Part shown: positions 40,592 through 50,036 of the stretch, piece after piece | Numbering within the stretch: position 1 is the stretch's first letter | Layout of the letters: each line of letters starts with the position of its first letter | Assembly: GCF_009720825.1 (NCBI RefSeq) | Contig: NZ_WNKY01000004.1 | Location: forward strand, 124,001-188,000 | Reading direction: 5' to 3' | Length of the DNA: 64,000 nucleotides | Source of the DNA: Duganella radicis | Lineage (GTDB): Bacteria > Pseudomonadota > Gammaproteobacteria > Burkholderiales > Burkholderiaceae_D | The notes under the pieces: generated by a model | Databases searched by the model: none | Told to the model about the DNA's origin: nothing | What the model saw: only the letters and a program-made list of their open reading frames with translations | Program-made: the position numbers and the translations under genes

Positions 40592-41809
40592 ATGGCGACA
40601 TCGGGCGGCAATCAGGTCAAGGAATCGGTCTTCGCCTGGGAGGGCAAGGATAAAACCGGCAAGACCGTGCGCGGCGAGCTGCGCGCCGGCGGCGAGGCGG
40701 TGGTCAATGTCACGCTGCGCCGCCAGGGCATCATGGTCACCAAGGTCAAGAAGAAGGCCTACCGCTCCGGCAAGAAAGTCAGCGACAAGGACATCACCCT
40801 GTTCACCCGCCAGCTGGCCACCATGATGAAGGCCGGCGTGCCGCTGCTGCAATCGTTCGACATCGTCGGCAAGGGCCACGCCAATCCGTCCGTCTCCAAG
40901 CTGGTGATGGATTTGCGCGCCGATATCGAGACCGGCACCAGCCTGAATCAGGCCTTCCGCAAGTTCCCGCTGTATTTCGATCCGCTGTTCTGCAATCTGG
41001 TCGGCGCCGGCGAGCAGGCCGGCATCCTGGAGGACCTGCTGACCCGGCTGGCCATCTACAAGGAAAAGACGCTGGCCATGAAGGCCAAGATCAAGTCGGC
41101 CCTGATGTATCCGGTGTCCATCCTGGCGGTGGCGTTTATCGTCACGGCGGTGATCATGATCTGGGTGGTGCCGGCCTTCAAGGAAGTGTTCACCAGCTTT
41201 GGCGCCAACCTGCCGGCGCCCACGCTGTTCGTGATGGCGCTGTCGGAATTCTTCGTGCAATGGTGGTGGGCCATTTTCGGCAGCCTGTTCGCGGCGATTT
41301 ACTTCTTCTTCCGCGCCTGGCAACGCTCGTTGCAGATGCAGCGTTTCATGGACAAGCTGCTGCTCAAGCTGCCCGTGTTCGGCGATGTGATCCGCAAGGC
41401 CACGGTGGCGCGCTGGACCCGCACGCTGTCGACCATGTTCGCGGCCGGCGTGCCGCTGGTGGAGTCGCTCGATTCGGTGGGCGGCGCGGCCGGCAACGCG
41501 GTGTATCTGGACGCCACGCGCAAGATCCAGACCGAGGTCAGCACCGGCACCAGCCTCACCGTCGCCATGCAAAACGCCGAGGTGTTCCCGAATATGGTGA
41601 CGCAGATGGTCTCCATCGGCGAGGAGTCCGGCTCGCTGGACGCCATGCTGGGCAAGGTGGCCGACTTCTACGAGGAGGAAGTCGACGAGGCGGTGGCCTC
41701 GCTGTCGAGCCTGATGGAACCGGCCATCATGGTCATCCTGGGCGTGCTGATCGGCGGCCTGGTGGTGGCCATGTACCTGCCGATCTTCAAGCTGGGCTCG
41801 GTGGTATAA
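40592..41809 (+). CDS. pilC: Type IV pilus inner-membrane platform protein
   Basis: A 405-residue GspF/PilC protein. Each T2SF domain shows the typical pattern: FTRQLATMMKAGVPLLQSFD in the first half and WTRTLSTMFAAGVPLVESLD in the second. Membrane segments include SILAVAFIVTAVIMIWVVPAF and a C-terminal helix MVILGVLIGGLVVAMYLPIF. AGGA precedes the ATG. In most relatives pilD follows directly; here a two-component pair intervenes. Confidence 0.97.
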   Translation: MATSGGNQVKESVFAWEGKDKTGKTVRGELRAGGEAVVNVTLRRQGIMVTKVKKKAYRSGKKVSDKDITLFTRQLATMMKAGVPLLQSFDIVGKGHANPSVSKLVMDLRADIETGTSLNQAFRKFPLYFDPLFCNLVGAGEQAGILEDLLTRLAIYKEKTLAMKAKIKSALMYPVSILAVAFIVTAVIMIWVVPAFKEVFTSFGANLPAPTLFVMALSEFFVQWWWAIFGSLFAAIYFFFRAWQRSLQMQRFMDKLLLKLPVFGDVIRKATVARWTRTLSTMFAAGVPLVESLDSVGGAAGNAVYLDATRKIQTEVSTGTSLTVAMQNAEVFPNMVTQMVSIGEESGSLDAMLGKVADFYEEEVDEAVASLSSLMEPAIMVILGVLIGGLVVAMYLPIFKLGSVV

Positions 41810-41824
41810 CCCCACCGGGTTATA
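41805..41824. repeat. Hairpin at the pilC stop codon
   Basis: TATAACCC and GGGTTATA form a perfect 8-bp stem with a 4-base loop and include the pilC stop. No T tract follows, so it is more likely to stabilise the 3' end of the mRNA than to terminate on its own. Confidence 0.45.
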
Positions 41825-41877
41825 GGCGGGCTGTCACATCTGTGGCACTGTAATGCTTTCCACACCACAGCGGTGAC

Positions 41878-42534
41878 ATGATGGAGCAGGCCCCGATTAC
41901 CGTGATGACGGCGGATGACCATCCGGTGTTCCGGCAGGGCATCGCCAGCGTGCTGGCCAGCGATCCCGGCTTCCGCCTGGCCGGCGAGGCGGCCGGCGGC
42001 CGCGAGGCGGTCGCGCTGTACCGCAGCCTGCGGCCCGACCTGGTGCTGATGGATATCCAGATGCCGGACCTCGACGGTGTCGAGGCCACCCAGATCATCC
42101 GCAACGAATCTCCACACGCCGCCATCGTGGTGCTGACCACTTATGAGGGCGATGCGCTGGTGATGCGCGCCATGAAGGCCGGCGCCGCCGGCTATCTGCT
42201 GAAAAGCGCGGCGCGGCGCGAGATGCTCGACACCATGCGCGCGGTCCACAGCGGCCAGCGCCCGGTGCCGCCGCTGCTGGTGCGGGCGGTGGCGCGCCAG
42301 CTGCCGGGCGACCATCTGACGCCGCGCGAAATCCAGGTGCTGGAGCTGGCCGCGCTGGGCAAGAGCAACCGCATGATCGGCCGCCAGCTGTGCATCGCCG
42401 AGGAAACCGTCAAGGTCCACATGAAGAACCTGATGGCCAAGCTGCAAGCCAACGACCGCACCCACGCCGTGCTGATCGCGCTGGGACGCGGCATCATCGG
42501 CATGCGCACCCGGCCGCGGCCGCTGGTCAGCTAG
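41878..42534 (+). CDS. NarL/FixJ-family response regulator
   Basis: A 218-residue regulator. The receiver domain has the acidic pair ADDHPVFRQG and phosphoacceptor Asp in DLVLMDIQMPDLDG, with conserved Thr (VVLTTYEG) and Lys (GYLLKSA). The LuxR-type HTH is LTPREIQVLELAALGKSNRM followed by the recognition helix region AEETVKVHMKNLMAKL. Its stop overlaps by four bases the stop of the convergent histidine kinase gene, its likely partner. The pair sits between pilC and pilD. Confidence 0.93.
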   Translation: MMEQAPITVMTADDHPVFRQGIASVLASDPGFRLAGEAAGGREAVALYRSLRPDLVLMDIQMPDLDGVEATQIIRNESPHAAIVVLTTYEGDALVMRAMKAGAAGYLLKSAARREMLDTMRAVHSGQRPVPPLLVRAVARQLPGDHLTPREIQVLELAALGKSNRMIGRQLCIAEETVKVHMKNLMAKLQANDRTHAVLIALGRGIIGMRTRPRPLVS

Positions 42535-43382
42535 CCATGATGTTCCGTGCGCCCCAGCCACGCCGCCAGCCGGCACTGCCAGCCGCCATGGCGCGGCGTC
42601 TGGTAGCAGATCTGGCCCGGCACCTTGAGGATCACTTCGGTGCCCTGCTCCGGCAGGCTCAGCACTTCCACCGTCGCGGCCAGCCGCGCGGCGCGCGCGC
42701 GCATGCCGGCCAGGCCGTCAGGCGGCTGCTCCATGCCCTTGCCGTCGTCGCGCACGTAGAGCAGGAAAAACTCGCAACCGTACACCAGTTCCAGTTCCAC
42801 GCTGTCGGCTTGCGCGTGCTGGAAGGCGTTGTACAGCGCTTCGCGCGCGATGCTGTAGATTTCCTCGCCGCGGTCGCCGCTGATGGCGGTCGGCCGGCCA
42901 CCGACCACCATGCGGAACGGCGTGTTGAAGTTGTCCTGCAGGGACTGGCCTATGGCCGCCAGCGCCTGGCTCAGGTTATCGCCGTACACCACCGGCATGC
43001 GCAGCGCCAGGATCTGGTGGCGGCCTTCGGCCAGCACCTCGTCGGCCTGGTCAAGGATGTGTTCGATGGTGGCGCGTTCGGCGCTGTCGGCCGCCAGCCG
43101 GTGGCTGACGCCGTGGAAGCGCAGAATCAGGCCCTGCATGCTTTGCAGTAGCGTGTCATGCAGGCCGGTGGCCACGCGCTCGCGCTCGGCCAGCTGGCGC
43201 ATGCGCGCCTCGTAGCCGCGCCGCAGGCGGCGCAGGCAGATCACAAAGGCAGCCACAAACGACAGGCATGCCAGCAACAGCCCGAGCAGCAAAAAGATCG
43301 GTGTCTGGGAATACGACGACAAGGGGTGCTCCGAGCGGGAAACAGACTTCCCACCTTGCCATTGTTCCAATGTTTTGCCCAT
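42531..43382 (-). CDS. Histidine kinase of the NarX/HisKA_3 type, short N-terminus
   Basis: A 283-residue kinase. One membrane helix (IFLLLGLLLACLSFVAAFVI) is followed by the dimerisation box ERVATGLHDTLLQSMQGL with the phospho-accepting His. The ATPase domain has REALYNAFQHA (N box) and VRDDGKGM (G1), then GLAGMRARAARL. No periplasmic sensor domain is present, so the signal is unclear; N-terminal loss compared with larger relatives is possible. It is encoded tail-to-tail with the response regulator at 41878-42534. Confidence 0.9.
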   Translation of the reverse strand: MGKTLEQWQGGKSVSRSEHPLSSYSQTPIFLLLGLLLACLSFVAAFVICLRRLRRGYEARMRQLAERERVATGLHDTLLQSMQGLILRFHGVSHRLAADSAERATIEHILDQADEVLAEGRHQILALRMPVVYGDNLSQALAAIGQSLQDNFNTPFRMVVGGRPTAISGDRGEEIYSIAREALYNAFQHAQADSVELELVYGCEFFLLYVRDDGKGMEQPPDGLAGMRARAARLAATVEVLSLPEQGTEVILKVPGQICYQTPRHGGWQCRLAAWLGRTEHHG

Positions 43383-43465
43383 CCCCCCGACGGTATAAGG
43401 GAGTGCGGAAAAAGGGTCGGCAATGTTGCCGTAATGCTTTAATATGGGCCTGTGACTATTAACGT

Positions 43466-44350
43466 ATGTTGACGCCCATGCTGCAATCGACCTTGTTGTT
43501 CGCCCCGGCTGGCCAGCTTGCCATCGCCCTGATTGCCGGCCTGTTCGGTCTGCTGTTCGGCAGCTTCCTGAACGTGGTGATCCACCGCCTGCCGATCATG
43601 ATGCAGCGCGAATCGGACAATTACGTGGCCACCGAAAGCGGCAAGCCGGCGCCGCACACCGGGCGCTACAACCTGGTGGTGCCGCGCTCGGCCTGCCCGC
43701 ATTGCCAGCACCAGATCACGGCCGCCGAGAATATCCCGTTGCTCAGCTGGCTGGTCCTGCGTGGCAAATGCAGTCACTGCAAGGCGCCGATCTCGGCGCG
43801 CTACCCGGCGGTGGAAGTGCTGACCGGCGTGCTGTCGGCGCTGGTGGTGTGGAAACTGGGCAGCGGCTGGGCCGGACTGTCGGCGCTGTTCTTGCTGTAC
43901 TCGCTGATCGCCCTCAGCTTCATCGACGCCGACACCCAGCTGCTGCCGGACGACCTGGTCTATCCGCTGCTGTGGGGCGGCCTGCTGATGAATGTGGGCG
44001 CCACCTTCGTGCCGCTGCAGGACGCGGTGATCGGCGCCACCGCCGGCTATCTGTCGCTGTGGTCGATCTACTGGCTGTACAAGCTGGCCACCGGCAAGGA
44101 GGGCATGGGCTATGGCGACTTCAAGCTGCTGGCCGCGCTGGGCGCGTGGATGGGCTGGGCCATGCTGCCAACCATCATCCTGATGTCGTCGGTGGTGGGC
44201 CTGATTTTTGGCGTGGCCATGATGATCATCAACCGCCGCGGCCTGGACGTGCGGATTCCGTTCGGCCCCTATCTGGCGGTGGCCGGCCTGATCGCCCTGC
44301 TGTACGGCGGTCCGCTGTCGGCCTTCACCCTGAGCGTGGTCCGGCCATGA
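43466..44350 (+). CDS. pilD: Prepilin peptidase / N-methyltransferase
   Basis: Inner-membrane aspartic protease that cleaves and methylates type IV prepilins. The 294-residue protein has the start GLFGLLFGSFLNVVIHRLP, the zinc tetracysteine CPHC and CSHC, and both catalytic aspartates (ALSFIDADTQLLPDD and GMGYGDFKLLAALG). An in-frame ATG four codons downstream is an alternative start. Its stop overlaps coaE (ATGA). Confidence 0.97.
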   Translation: MLTPMLQSTLLFAPAGQLAIALIAGLFGLLFGSFLNVVIHRLPIMMQRESDNYVATESGKPAPHTGRYNLVVPRSACPHCQHQITAAENIPLLSWLVLRGKCSHCKAPISARYPAVEVLTGVLSALVVWKLGSGWAGLSALFLLYSLIALSFIDADTQLLPDDLVYPLLWGGLLMNVGATFVPLQDAVIGATAGYLSLWSIYWLYKLATGKEGMGYGDFKLLAALGAWMGWAMLPTIILMSSVVGLIFGVAMMIINRRGLDVRIPFGPYLAVAGLIALLYGGPLSAFTLSVVRP

Positions 44351-44955
44351 GCCGTGCACCGTTTGCCATCGGCCTGACCGGCGGCATCGGCAGCGGCAAG
44401 AGCACGGTGGCCGACATGTTCGCCGTGCGCGGCGCCACCATCGTCGATACCGACGTCATCGCCCACAGCATGACCGCGCCGCATGGTCCCGCCATCCCCG
44501 CCATCCTCAGCGAATTCGGCCCGGAATTCATCAACGACAGCGGCGCCATGGACCGCGTGCGCATGCGCCAGCTGGTGTTCAGCGACGCCGGCGCCAAGGC
44601 GCGGCTGGAAGCCATCCTGCATCCGCGCATCCGCGACGCCGCGCTGGCCGCCGGCGCGGGCGCCAGCGGCAGTTACGTCATCTACGCCGTGCCGCTGCTG
44701 ATCGAGTCGGGAATGTGGCGTGCACGGGTCACGCGCGTGTTGGCGGTAGACTGTCCGGAACAAGTGCAAATTGCCCGCGTGATGGCGCGTAACAATCTGT
44801 CGGAGGCGCAGGTGCGCGCCATCATGGCGGCACAGGTGAGCCGCGAGCAAAGGCTGGCGGCGGCGGACGATGTCATTGTCAATAATGCAGGAATCGACGC
44901 TTTGGAGGGCCAAGTCGACCGTTTGCATGCGGAGTATCTGCGAATTCGCTGGTAA
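44347..44955 (+). CDS. coaE: Dephospho-CoA kinase
   Basis: Catalyses the last step of coenzyme A synthesis, phosphorylating the 3'-hydroxyl of dephospho-CoA. The 202-residue protein has the P-loop GLTGGIGSGKST at residues 9-20, IVDTDVIAH and the HPRIRD motif. YAVPLLIESG matches the family's VPLLFE stretch. Its start overlaps the pilD stop by four bases, as in many proteobacteria. Confidence 0.97.
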   Translation: MSRAPFAIGLTGGIGSGKSTVADMFAVRGATIVDTDVIAHSMTAPHGPAIPAILSEFGPEFINDSGAMDRVRMRQLVFSDAGAKARLEAILHPRIRDAALAAGAGASGSYVIYAVPLLIESGMWRARVTRVLAVDCPEQVQIARVMARNNLSEAQVRAIMAAQVSREQRLAAADDVIVNNAGIDALEGQVDRLHAEYLRIRW

Positions 44956-45061
44956 TTTGGCGTGGAAAGGCAATAATGCCTACGCAACGTTTGTAATTTT
45001 GCTTCGCTTGCTTCAAAATCACGAGAATTCTTTGCAGGTCCATCTATAGAGGGATGTTATT

Positions 45062-45817
45062 TTGATCGTCTACGAATATCCTTTCAACGAGCGCATACGC
45101 ACGTTGTTGCGCCTGGAGGATTTGTACGAGAAATTCAAGTTCTTTGTGCATCAAGAACATCCGATGCAGCACCACGTTGCGCTGGCCACCATCTTCGACA
45201 TGCTTGAAGTCGCCGGCCGCGCCGACCTGAAATCCGACCTGCTGCAAGAACTGGAGCGTCAGCGCCAAACGCTGCTGAGCTACCGCATGAATCCCAACGT
45301 GCAAGCGGAAACGCTGGACGCCATTCTCGCCGAGCTCGATGGCGTGAGCAGCGCGCTGGTGGCCGCGCAAGGCAAGACCGGCCAGAACGTGCGCGAAAAT
45401 GAATGGCTGATGAGCATTCGCGGTCGCACCATCATCCCGGGCGGCGCCTGCGAGTTCGACCTGCCCTCGTATTACGCCTGGCAGCAGCGCCCGGCCGAAC
45501 AGCGCTTCAACGACATCATCACCTGGTTCACGCCGCTGGCGCCGCTGTTCGACGCGCTGGGCCTGGTGCTGCGCCTGCTGCGCGATTCCGGCGGCCCGGT
45601 CAAGATGATCGCGGTGGCCGGCAGCTACCAGCAGATGTTGCAGGGGAAGGTGTACCAGATGCTGCGCCTGACGCTGGACGAATCGCAGGGCGCGATTCCG
45701 GAGATTTCGGCCAACAAATACATGCTGTGGGTGCGCTTCACCTCGCAGGGCGGCGACCTGAAACCCAAGCCTTTGGAAGATGATGTACCATTCGAGCTCA
45801 CGCTCTGTAACTTCTAA
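45062..45817 (+). CDS. zapD: Cell division protein ZapD
   Basis: FtsZ-binding protein that bundles protofilaments at the division ring. At 251 residues it matches the DUF1342/ZapD family, including the start [20 protein letters not shown] and [16 protein letters not shown] in the middle. The start is TTG at 45062, preceded by AGAGGG about ten bases upstream; an out-of-frame ATG just before it is not used. It lies 106 bases after coaE and 8 bases before yacG. Confidence 0.96.
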   Translation: MIVYEYPFNERIRTLLRLEDLYEKFKFFVHQEHPMQHHVALATIFDMLEVAGRADLKSDLLQELERQRQTLLSYRMNPNVQAETLDAILAELDGVSSALVAAQGKTGQNVRENEWLMSIRGRTIIPGGACEFDLPSYYAWQQRPAEQRFNDIITWFTPLAPLFDALGLVLRLLRDSGGPVKMIAVAGSYQQMLQGKVYQMLRLTLDESQGAIPEISANKYMLWVRFTSQGGDLKPKPLEDDVPFELTLCNF

Positions 45818-45825
45818 AGACTCAA

Positions 45826-45999
45826 ATGACCACTGTTGTTGAATGCCCGACCTGCTCCGCGAAGGTGGAGTGGAAGCCGGAAAACAAGTTCCGCCCGTTC
45901 TGCTCGGAACGCTGCAAGAAAATCGACCTGGGCGCCTGGGCCGAGGAAAAATACGTCATCCCGGTAGCGCCACCCAAGGACGCCCACGACGAGGAGTGA
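45826..45999 (+). CDS. yacG: DNA gyrase inhibitor YacG
   Basis: A 57-residue zinc protein that binds GyrB and inhibits gyrase. It begins [16 protein letters not shown] and continues [20 protein letters not shown], giving the four-cysteine zinc site (CPTC and CSERC) and the LGAWA motif. It follows zapD by 8 bases, the usual order in this group. A palindromic repeat begins right after its stop codon. Confidence 0.95.
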   Translation: MTTVVECPTCSAKVEWKPENKFRPFCSERCKKIDLGAWAEEKYVIPVAPPKDAHDEE

Positions 46000-46000
46000 A

Positions 46001-46085
46001 CGTCATCCCGGCGTAAGCCGGGATCCATAACCCGCGTCCAAGCCCCGCGTGCTCAGCATGGATTCCGGCCTTCGCCGGAATGACG
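46001..46085. repeat. REP-type dyad repeat between yacG and mutT
   Basis: Two arms of 28 bases (46001-46028 and 46058-46085) are imperfect inverted copies of the widespread CGTCAT(T/C)CCGGCG..AAGCCGG element, and each arm is itself a hairpin (CCCGGCG/GCCGGG; TTCCGGC/GCCGGAA). It lies between convergent genes, so it may also act as a bidirectional terminator. The right arm overlaps the 3' end of mutT. Confidence 0.85.
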
Positions 46086-46469
46086 GATCTGTTCCAGCCA
46101 TTCCAACAGCGGTATGGTGGCCGGCAGCAGCGGCTCCACGCCCACCGTGCCCTGCCAGGCGAAGGCCTGCCCCTCCAGGCTTTGCGGCTCGCCCGACCAG
46201 TCGCGGCTGATGAAGAAATGCAGCCGCACATGCGCGTGCGGATACACATACTCCACGCCGCACCACTCTTCCGCGCTGTGAATGGTCAGGCCTAGTTCCT
46301 CGACAAACTCGCGCTTGAGCGCTTCGAGTATGGTCTCGCCCGGATCGACTTTACCGCCCGGGAATTCCCAGTAACCCTCATACGGCTTGCCGGCCGGGCG
46401 CTGCCCCAGCAGCAAGTCGCCGTTCGGCTTGATCAGCACGCCGACCGCCACGTCCACCGGCTGGTTCAT
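46053..46469 (-). CDS. mutT: 8-oxo-dGTP pyrophosphatase-type Nudix hydrolase
   Basis: Cleans oxidised GTP/dGTP from the nucleotide pool. The protein has 138 residues, beginning MNQPVDVAVGVLI, with a complete Nudix box GGKVDPGETILEALKREF continuing VEELGL. The family's WEFPGGK motif is intact. Its last nine residues (HSGEGRNPC) are encoded by the palindromic repeat, so the natural C-terminus was replaced or extended. The ATG overlaps the DUF815 gene stop by four bases. Confidence 0.92.
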   Translation of the reverse strand: MNQPVDVAVGVLIKPNGDLLLGQRPAGKPYEGYWEFPGGKVDPGETILEALKREFVEELGLTIHSAEEWCGVEYVYPHAHVRLHFFISRDWSGEPQSLEGQAFAWQGTVGVEPLLPATIPLLEWLEQIRHSGEGRNPC

Positions 46470-47335
46470 GCCAGCTTCCCCGCATAGTCCTTGGCGAACT
46501 GCCACGCCACCCGGCCCGAACGCGAGCCGCGCTGCAAGGCCCAGCGCAAGGCATCGCCGCGCGCATCGGCGATCTGCTGCTCGCTGCAACCCAGCGACGA
46601 CAGCCAGTGGCCGACTATCGCCAGATAATCATCCTGCTTGAACGGATAGAAGGTCAGCCACAGGCCAAAGCGCTCGGACAGGGAAATCTTTTCTTCCACC
46701 GTTTCGCCCGGATGCAGGTCGCCATCCTCGTCATGCTTGTAGCTCATGTTGTCGGACATGCGCTCCGGCAGCAGATGGCGGCGGTTGGAGGTCGCGTAGA
46801 TCAGCACATTGTCCGACTGCGCCGAGATGCTGCCATCCAGCGCCACCTTCAGCGCCTTGTAGCCGCTCTCGCCCTCTTCAAACGACAGGTCGTCGCAGAA
46901 GATGATGAAGCGCTCCGTGCGTTCGGCCACCAGGTCGACGATGTCCGGCAGCTCGGCCAGGTCGGACTTGTCCACCTCGATCAGGCGCAAGCCATCCTTG
47001 GCGAACTGGTTCAGGCAGGCCTTGATCAGGGAGGATTTGCCGGTGCCGCGCGCGCCGGTCAGCAACACGTTGTTGGCCGGCTTGCCCGACACGAACTGAC
47101 GGGTGTTCTGCTCGATCTGCTCCTTCTGCGGGCCGATGTGCTGCAAGTCGTCCAGCGCGATGTGAGACACATGCGCCACCGCCTGCAAATAGCTGGGGCC
47201 ATTGGCGCGCTTGCGCCAACGGAAAGCGAAACCGCGATCCCATTCGGTCCGCGGCGCGGCCGGCGGCAGGATGGCTTCCACGCGCGCCAGCAGCGCCTCG
47301 GCGCGCGCGAGGAATTGTTCGAGGGCGGCCGACAT
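46466..47335 (-). CDS. DUF815 family P-loop ATPase
   Basis: A 289-residue AAA-like ATPase with Walker A LLTGARGTGKSSLIKA near residue 92, Walker B RFIIFCDDLSFEEGE and a sensor stretch VLIYATSNRRHLLPER. DUF815 proteins are common near argJ in betaproteobacteria; their role is not established. It lies one base after argJ and overlaps mutT, indicating one operon. Confidence 0.9.
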   Translation of the reverse strand: MSAALEQFLARAEALLARVEAILPPAAPRTEWDRGFAFRWRKRANGPSYLQAVAHVSHIALDDLQHIGPQKEQIEQNTRQFVSGKPANNVLLTGARGTGKSSLIKACLNQFAKDGLRLIEVDKSDLAELPDIVDLVAERTERFIIFCDDLSFEEGESGYKALKVALDGSISAQSDNVLIYATSNRRHLLPERMSDNMSYKHDEDGDLHPGETVEEKISLSERFGLWLTFYPFKQDDYLAIVGHWLSSLGCSEQQIADARGDALRWALQRGSRSGRVAWQFAKDYAGKLA

Positions 47336-47336
47336 C

Positions 47337-48575
47337 TTACGAGCGGTAGTCGGCGTTGATCGAGACGTAGTCGTGCGACAGGTCGCAGGTGTACACCGTG
47401 GCCGATGCCGCGCCGCGCGCCAGCTTCACGCGCACCACGATCTCGCTCTTCTGCATCACGCGCTGGCCGTCCTCTTCCTTGTAGTCGGGATTGCGGCCGC
47501 CGTTCTTGGCCACCCACACGTCGTCCAGATACAGGTTCAGCCTGGAGACGTCGAGGTCGTCCACGCCGGCGTAGCCGATGGCAGCCAGGATGCGGCCCAG
47601 GTTAGGGTCGGACGCGAAGAAGGCGGTCTTCACCAGCGGCGAGTGGCCGATCGAGTAGGCGATCTTGCGGCACTCCTCCACATTGGCGCCCTCTTCCACG
47701 ATGATGCTCATGAACTTGGTGGCGCCTTCGCCGTCGCGCACGATGGCTTGCGCCAGGAACAGCGACAGCTCGGTCACGGCGTCGCGCAGCTGCGCGTATT
47801 CCGGTTGATCCACCGAGGTGATTTCCAACGCACCGGCGCCGGTGGCGATCAGCATGAAGGAATCGTTGGTCGAGGTGTCGCCGTCGATGGTGATGCAGTT
47901 GAACGAGTGGTTGGCGGCGTGCTTGACCAGTTGGTCCAGCACCGGCTGCGCCACCTTGGCGTCCAACGCCAGATAGCCCAGCATGGTGGCCATGTTCGGC
48001 TTGATCATGCCGGCGCCCTTCGAGATGCCGGTCATGGTCACGCTATGGCCACCGATGGTGACGGTGCGCGAGCCGGCTTTCGGCTGGGTGTCGGTGGTCA
48101 TGATGGCTTCGGCCGCGTTGTACCAGTTGTCCGCCTTCAGGCCGGCGATGGCTTGCGGCAGGCCGGCGATCACCTTGGCGGCCGGCAGCGGCTCCAGGAT
48201 CACGCCGGTCGAGAACGGCAGGATCTGCGCCGCGTCCACGCCCAGCTGCGCGGCCAGCGCGGCGCAGGTTTCATGCGCCAGCGACAGGCCCAGCTCGCCG
48301 GTGCCGGCGTTGGCGTTGCCGGTGTTGACCAGCAGCGCGGCGATCGGCTTGCCACTGCTTTGCGCGGCCGCCAGGTGGGTCTTGGCGATCTGCACCGGCG
48401 CGGCGCAGAAACGGTTCAGGGTGAACACGCCGGCCACCGTGGCGGTCGGCGCCAGCTTCATCACCAGCACGTCCTTGCGGTTCGGCTTCTTGATGCCGGC
48501 TTCGGCAAAACCGATTTCAACGCCGGCAACCGGCTTCAGTTCAGAGGCAATGGGCAGGGGGGAGTTGACGGCCAT
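47337..48575 (-). CDS. argJ: Bifunctional ornithine acetyltransferase / N-acetylglutamate synthase
   Basis: Recycles the acetyl group in arginine synthesis, moving it from N-acetylornithine to glutamate. The 412-residue proenzyme cleaves itself before the Thr in [11 protein letters not shown], which becomes the nucleophile. Family stretches include [36 protein letters not shown] and [15 protein letters not shown]. It heads the minus-strand set argJ-DUF815-mutT. Confidence 0.97.
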   Translation of the reverse strand: MAVNSPLPIASELKPVAGVEIGFAEAGIKKPNRKDVLVMKLAPTATVAGVFTLNRFCAAPVQIAKTHLAAAQSSGKPIAALLVNTGNANAGTGELGLSLAHETCAALAAQLGVDAAQILPFSTGVILEPLPAAKVIAGLPQAIAGLKADNWYNAAEAIMTTDTQPKAGSRTVTIGGHSVTMTGISKGAGMIKPNMATMLGYLALDAKVAQPVLDQLVKHAANHSFNCITIDGDTSTNDSFMLIATGAGALEITSVDQPEYAQLRDAVTELSLFLAQAIVRDGEGATKFMSIIVEEGANVEECRKIAYSIGHSPLVKTAFFASDPNLGRILAAIGYAGVDDLDVSRLNLYLDDVWVAKNGGRNPDYKEEDGQRVMQKSEIVVRVKLARGAASATVYTCDLSHDYVSINADYRS

Positions 48576-48802
48576 ATTCGTGATCTCGTGGGTGGAAAGA
48601 GGGAGCTGCTATTGTACTTCACACATCAGATAAGGCATAAAAGCCACAAAAATTAGTACAGTCGTTCGGTTTAACGTTTTTCTGTTACATGCCATGCGGA
48701 AATTAGTCTAAAGTCGCACCCCGATGCCCTACCCCCGCATTGACCAGACTCTCACACCGACGGCAACCCCGTCACACCACAATAACTCCTGGGATTGAAC
48801 CA

Positions 48803-50020
48803 ATGAAAAAGCAACTGTTAGTAGCTGCCGTACTCGCCGCCACCGCCGCCATGCAGGCGCACGCTGGCGTCCTGGATGACGGCAACCTGAGCATCAGTGG
48901 GTTCGGCACGCTGGGCGTGGCGAAGAGCAATACCGACGACGCAAAATTCGCCCGTTACAACCAGGCGGACGGCGTCGGCGACAGCGCCCGCCTCGGCCTG
49001 GACACCAACCTCGGCCTGCAAGCCACCTACAAGATCAACGACTGGCTGTCCGGCACCGCGCAGGTGCTGACCCGCAAGGCCACCGAGCACAGCTTCACCA
49101 CCGACCTGACCTGGGCCTTCCTGAAAGCCCGCATCAACGATGAAGTCTCGGTGCGCGTGGGCCGCGTGGTGGTACCGACCTTCCTGATCTCGGACTACCA
49201 GAACGTCGGCTACGCCAACACCATGATGCGTCCGCCGATCGAGATGTACGGCCAGGCCCCGATCGAAAACTCGGACGGCGCCGACATCAACTATCAGCAC
49301 GCCATCGGCGACCTGAACGTGACCGCGCAAGCCTTCGCCGGCGTCAGCCGCGGCAAGCTGTTCGTGTCCTCGGGCGCCGGCTCGACCGCCACCTACCGCG
49401 CGCCCGCCGCCGGCTTCAGCGTGGCCGGCGAATACGGTCCTTTCCTGCTGCGCTTCGCCCACGCGCGCGCCGACATGAAGATCAACGACCTGCAACCGGT
49501 CAACGGCCTGACCAACACCCTGACCGGCCTCGGCTTCGGCCAGCTGGCGTCGGACATCACCTTCAGCACCGGCAAGAAGATCGCCTTCACCTCGATCGGC
49601 GGCACCATGGACTGGAACAACGTGGTTGGCCAGGCTGAATACGCCCAGCGCCGCGCCAAGGACAAGGTCTACCTGCCGGACACCAACGCCTGGTACGCCA
49701 TGCTGGGCTACCGCTTCGGCAAGGTGCTGCCCTACTACGCCCACGCTTCGGCCAAGGGCGCCGGCAGCTCGGTCACCGCGCCGGCCGCGCTGGCCAGGAT
49801 CCCGGCCCTGAACGCCGGCGTTGCCAACCTGCTGGCCGCTCCCGAGCAGAGCACCGACATCGTCGGCGTGCGCTGGGACTTCGCCAAATCGCTGGCCCTG
49901 AAAGTACAGGTGGACCGCGTCAAGCCGGGCGCCAAGTCGGGCCAGCTGATCAACGTGCCGGCCGCCGGCTACAACAAAGACGTCACCGTGGTCGCCGCCG
50001 GCCTGGACTTCGTATTCTGA
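48803..50020 (+). CDS. Outer-membrane porin-like beta-barrel protein
   Basis: A 405-residue precursor with signal peptide (TAAMQAHAG), then alternating beta-strand sequence beginning LSISGFGTLGVAKSN and ending VTVVAAGLDFVF with the terminal Phe of outer-membrane barrels. Residues LGLQATYKINDWLSGTAQVL and RVGRVVVPTFLISDYQNVGY resemble porins of small-solute or phosphate type. It is followed by a phosphate-binding-like protein and a histidine kinase, suggesting uptake plus sensing. ATG 48803 directly starts the signal peptide. Its 227-base upstream region should contain the operon promoter. Confidence 0.85.
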   Translation: MKKQLLVAAVLAATAAMQAHAGVLDDGNLSISGFGTLGVAKSNTDDAKFARYNQADGVGDSARLGLDTNLGLQATYKINDWLSGTAQVLTRKATEHSFTTDLTWAFLKARINDEVSVRVGRVVVPTFLISDYQNVGYANTMMRPPIEMYGQAPIENSDGADINYQHAIGDLNVTAQAFAGVSRGKLFVSSGAGSTATYRAPAAGFSVAGEYGPFLLRFAHARADMKINDLQPVNGLTNTLTGLGFGQLASDITFSTGKKIAFTSIGGTMDWNNVVGQAEYAQRRAKDKVYLPDTNAWYAMLGYRFGKVLPYYAHASAKGAGSSVTAPAALARIPALNAGVANLLAAPEQSTDIVGVRWDFAKSLALKVQVDRVKPGAKSGQLINVPAAGYNKDVTVVAAGLDFVF

Positions 50021-50036
50021 TCGGGAGACTACCACC

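Noticed and set aside
46001..46085. CRISPR-like repeat
   Set aside because: Only two inverted arms exist with a 29-base spacer; there is no direct repeat series and no cas gene.
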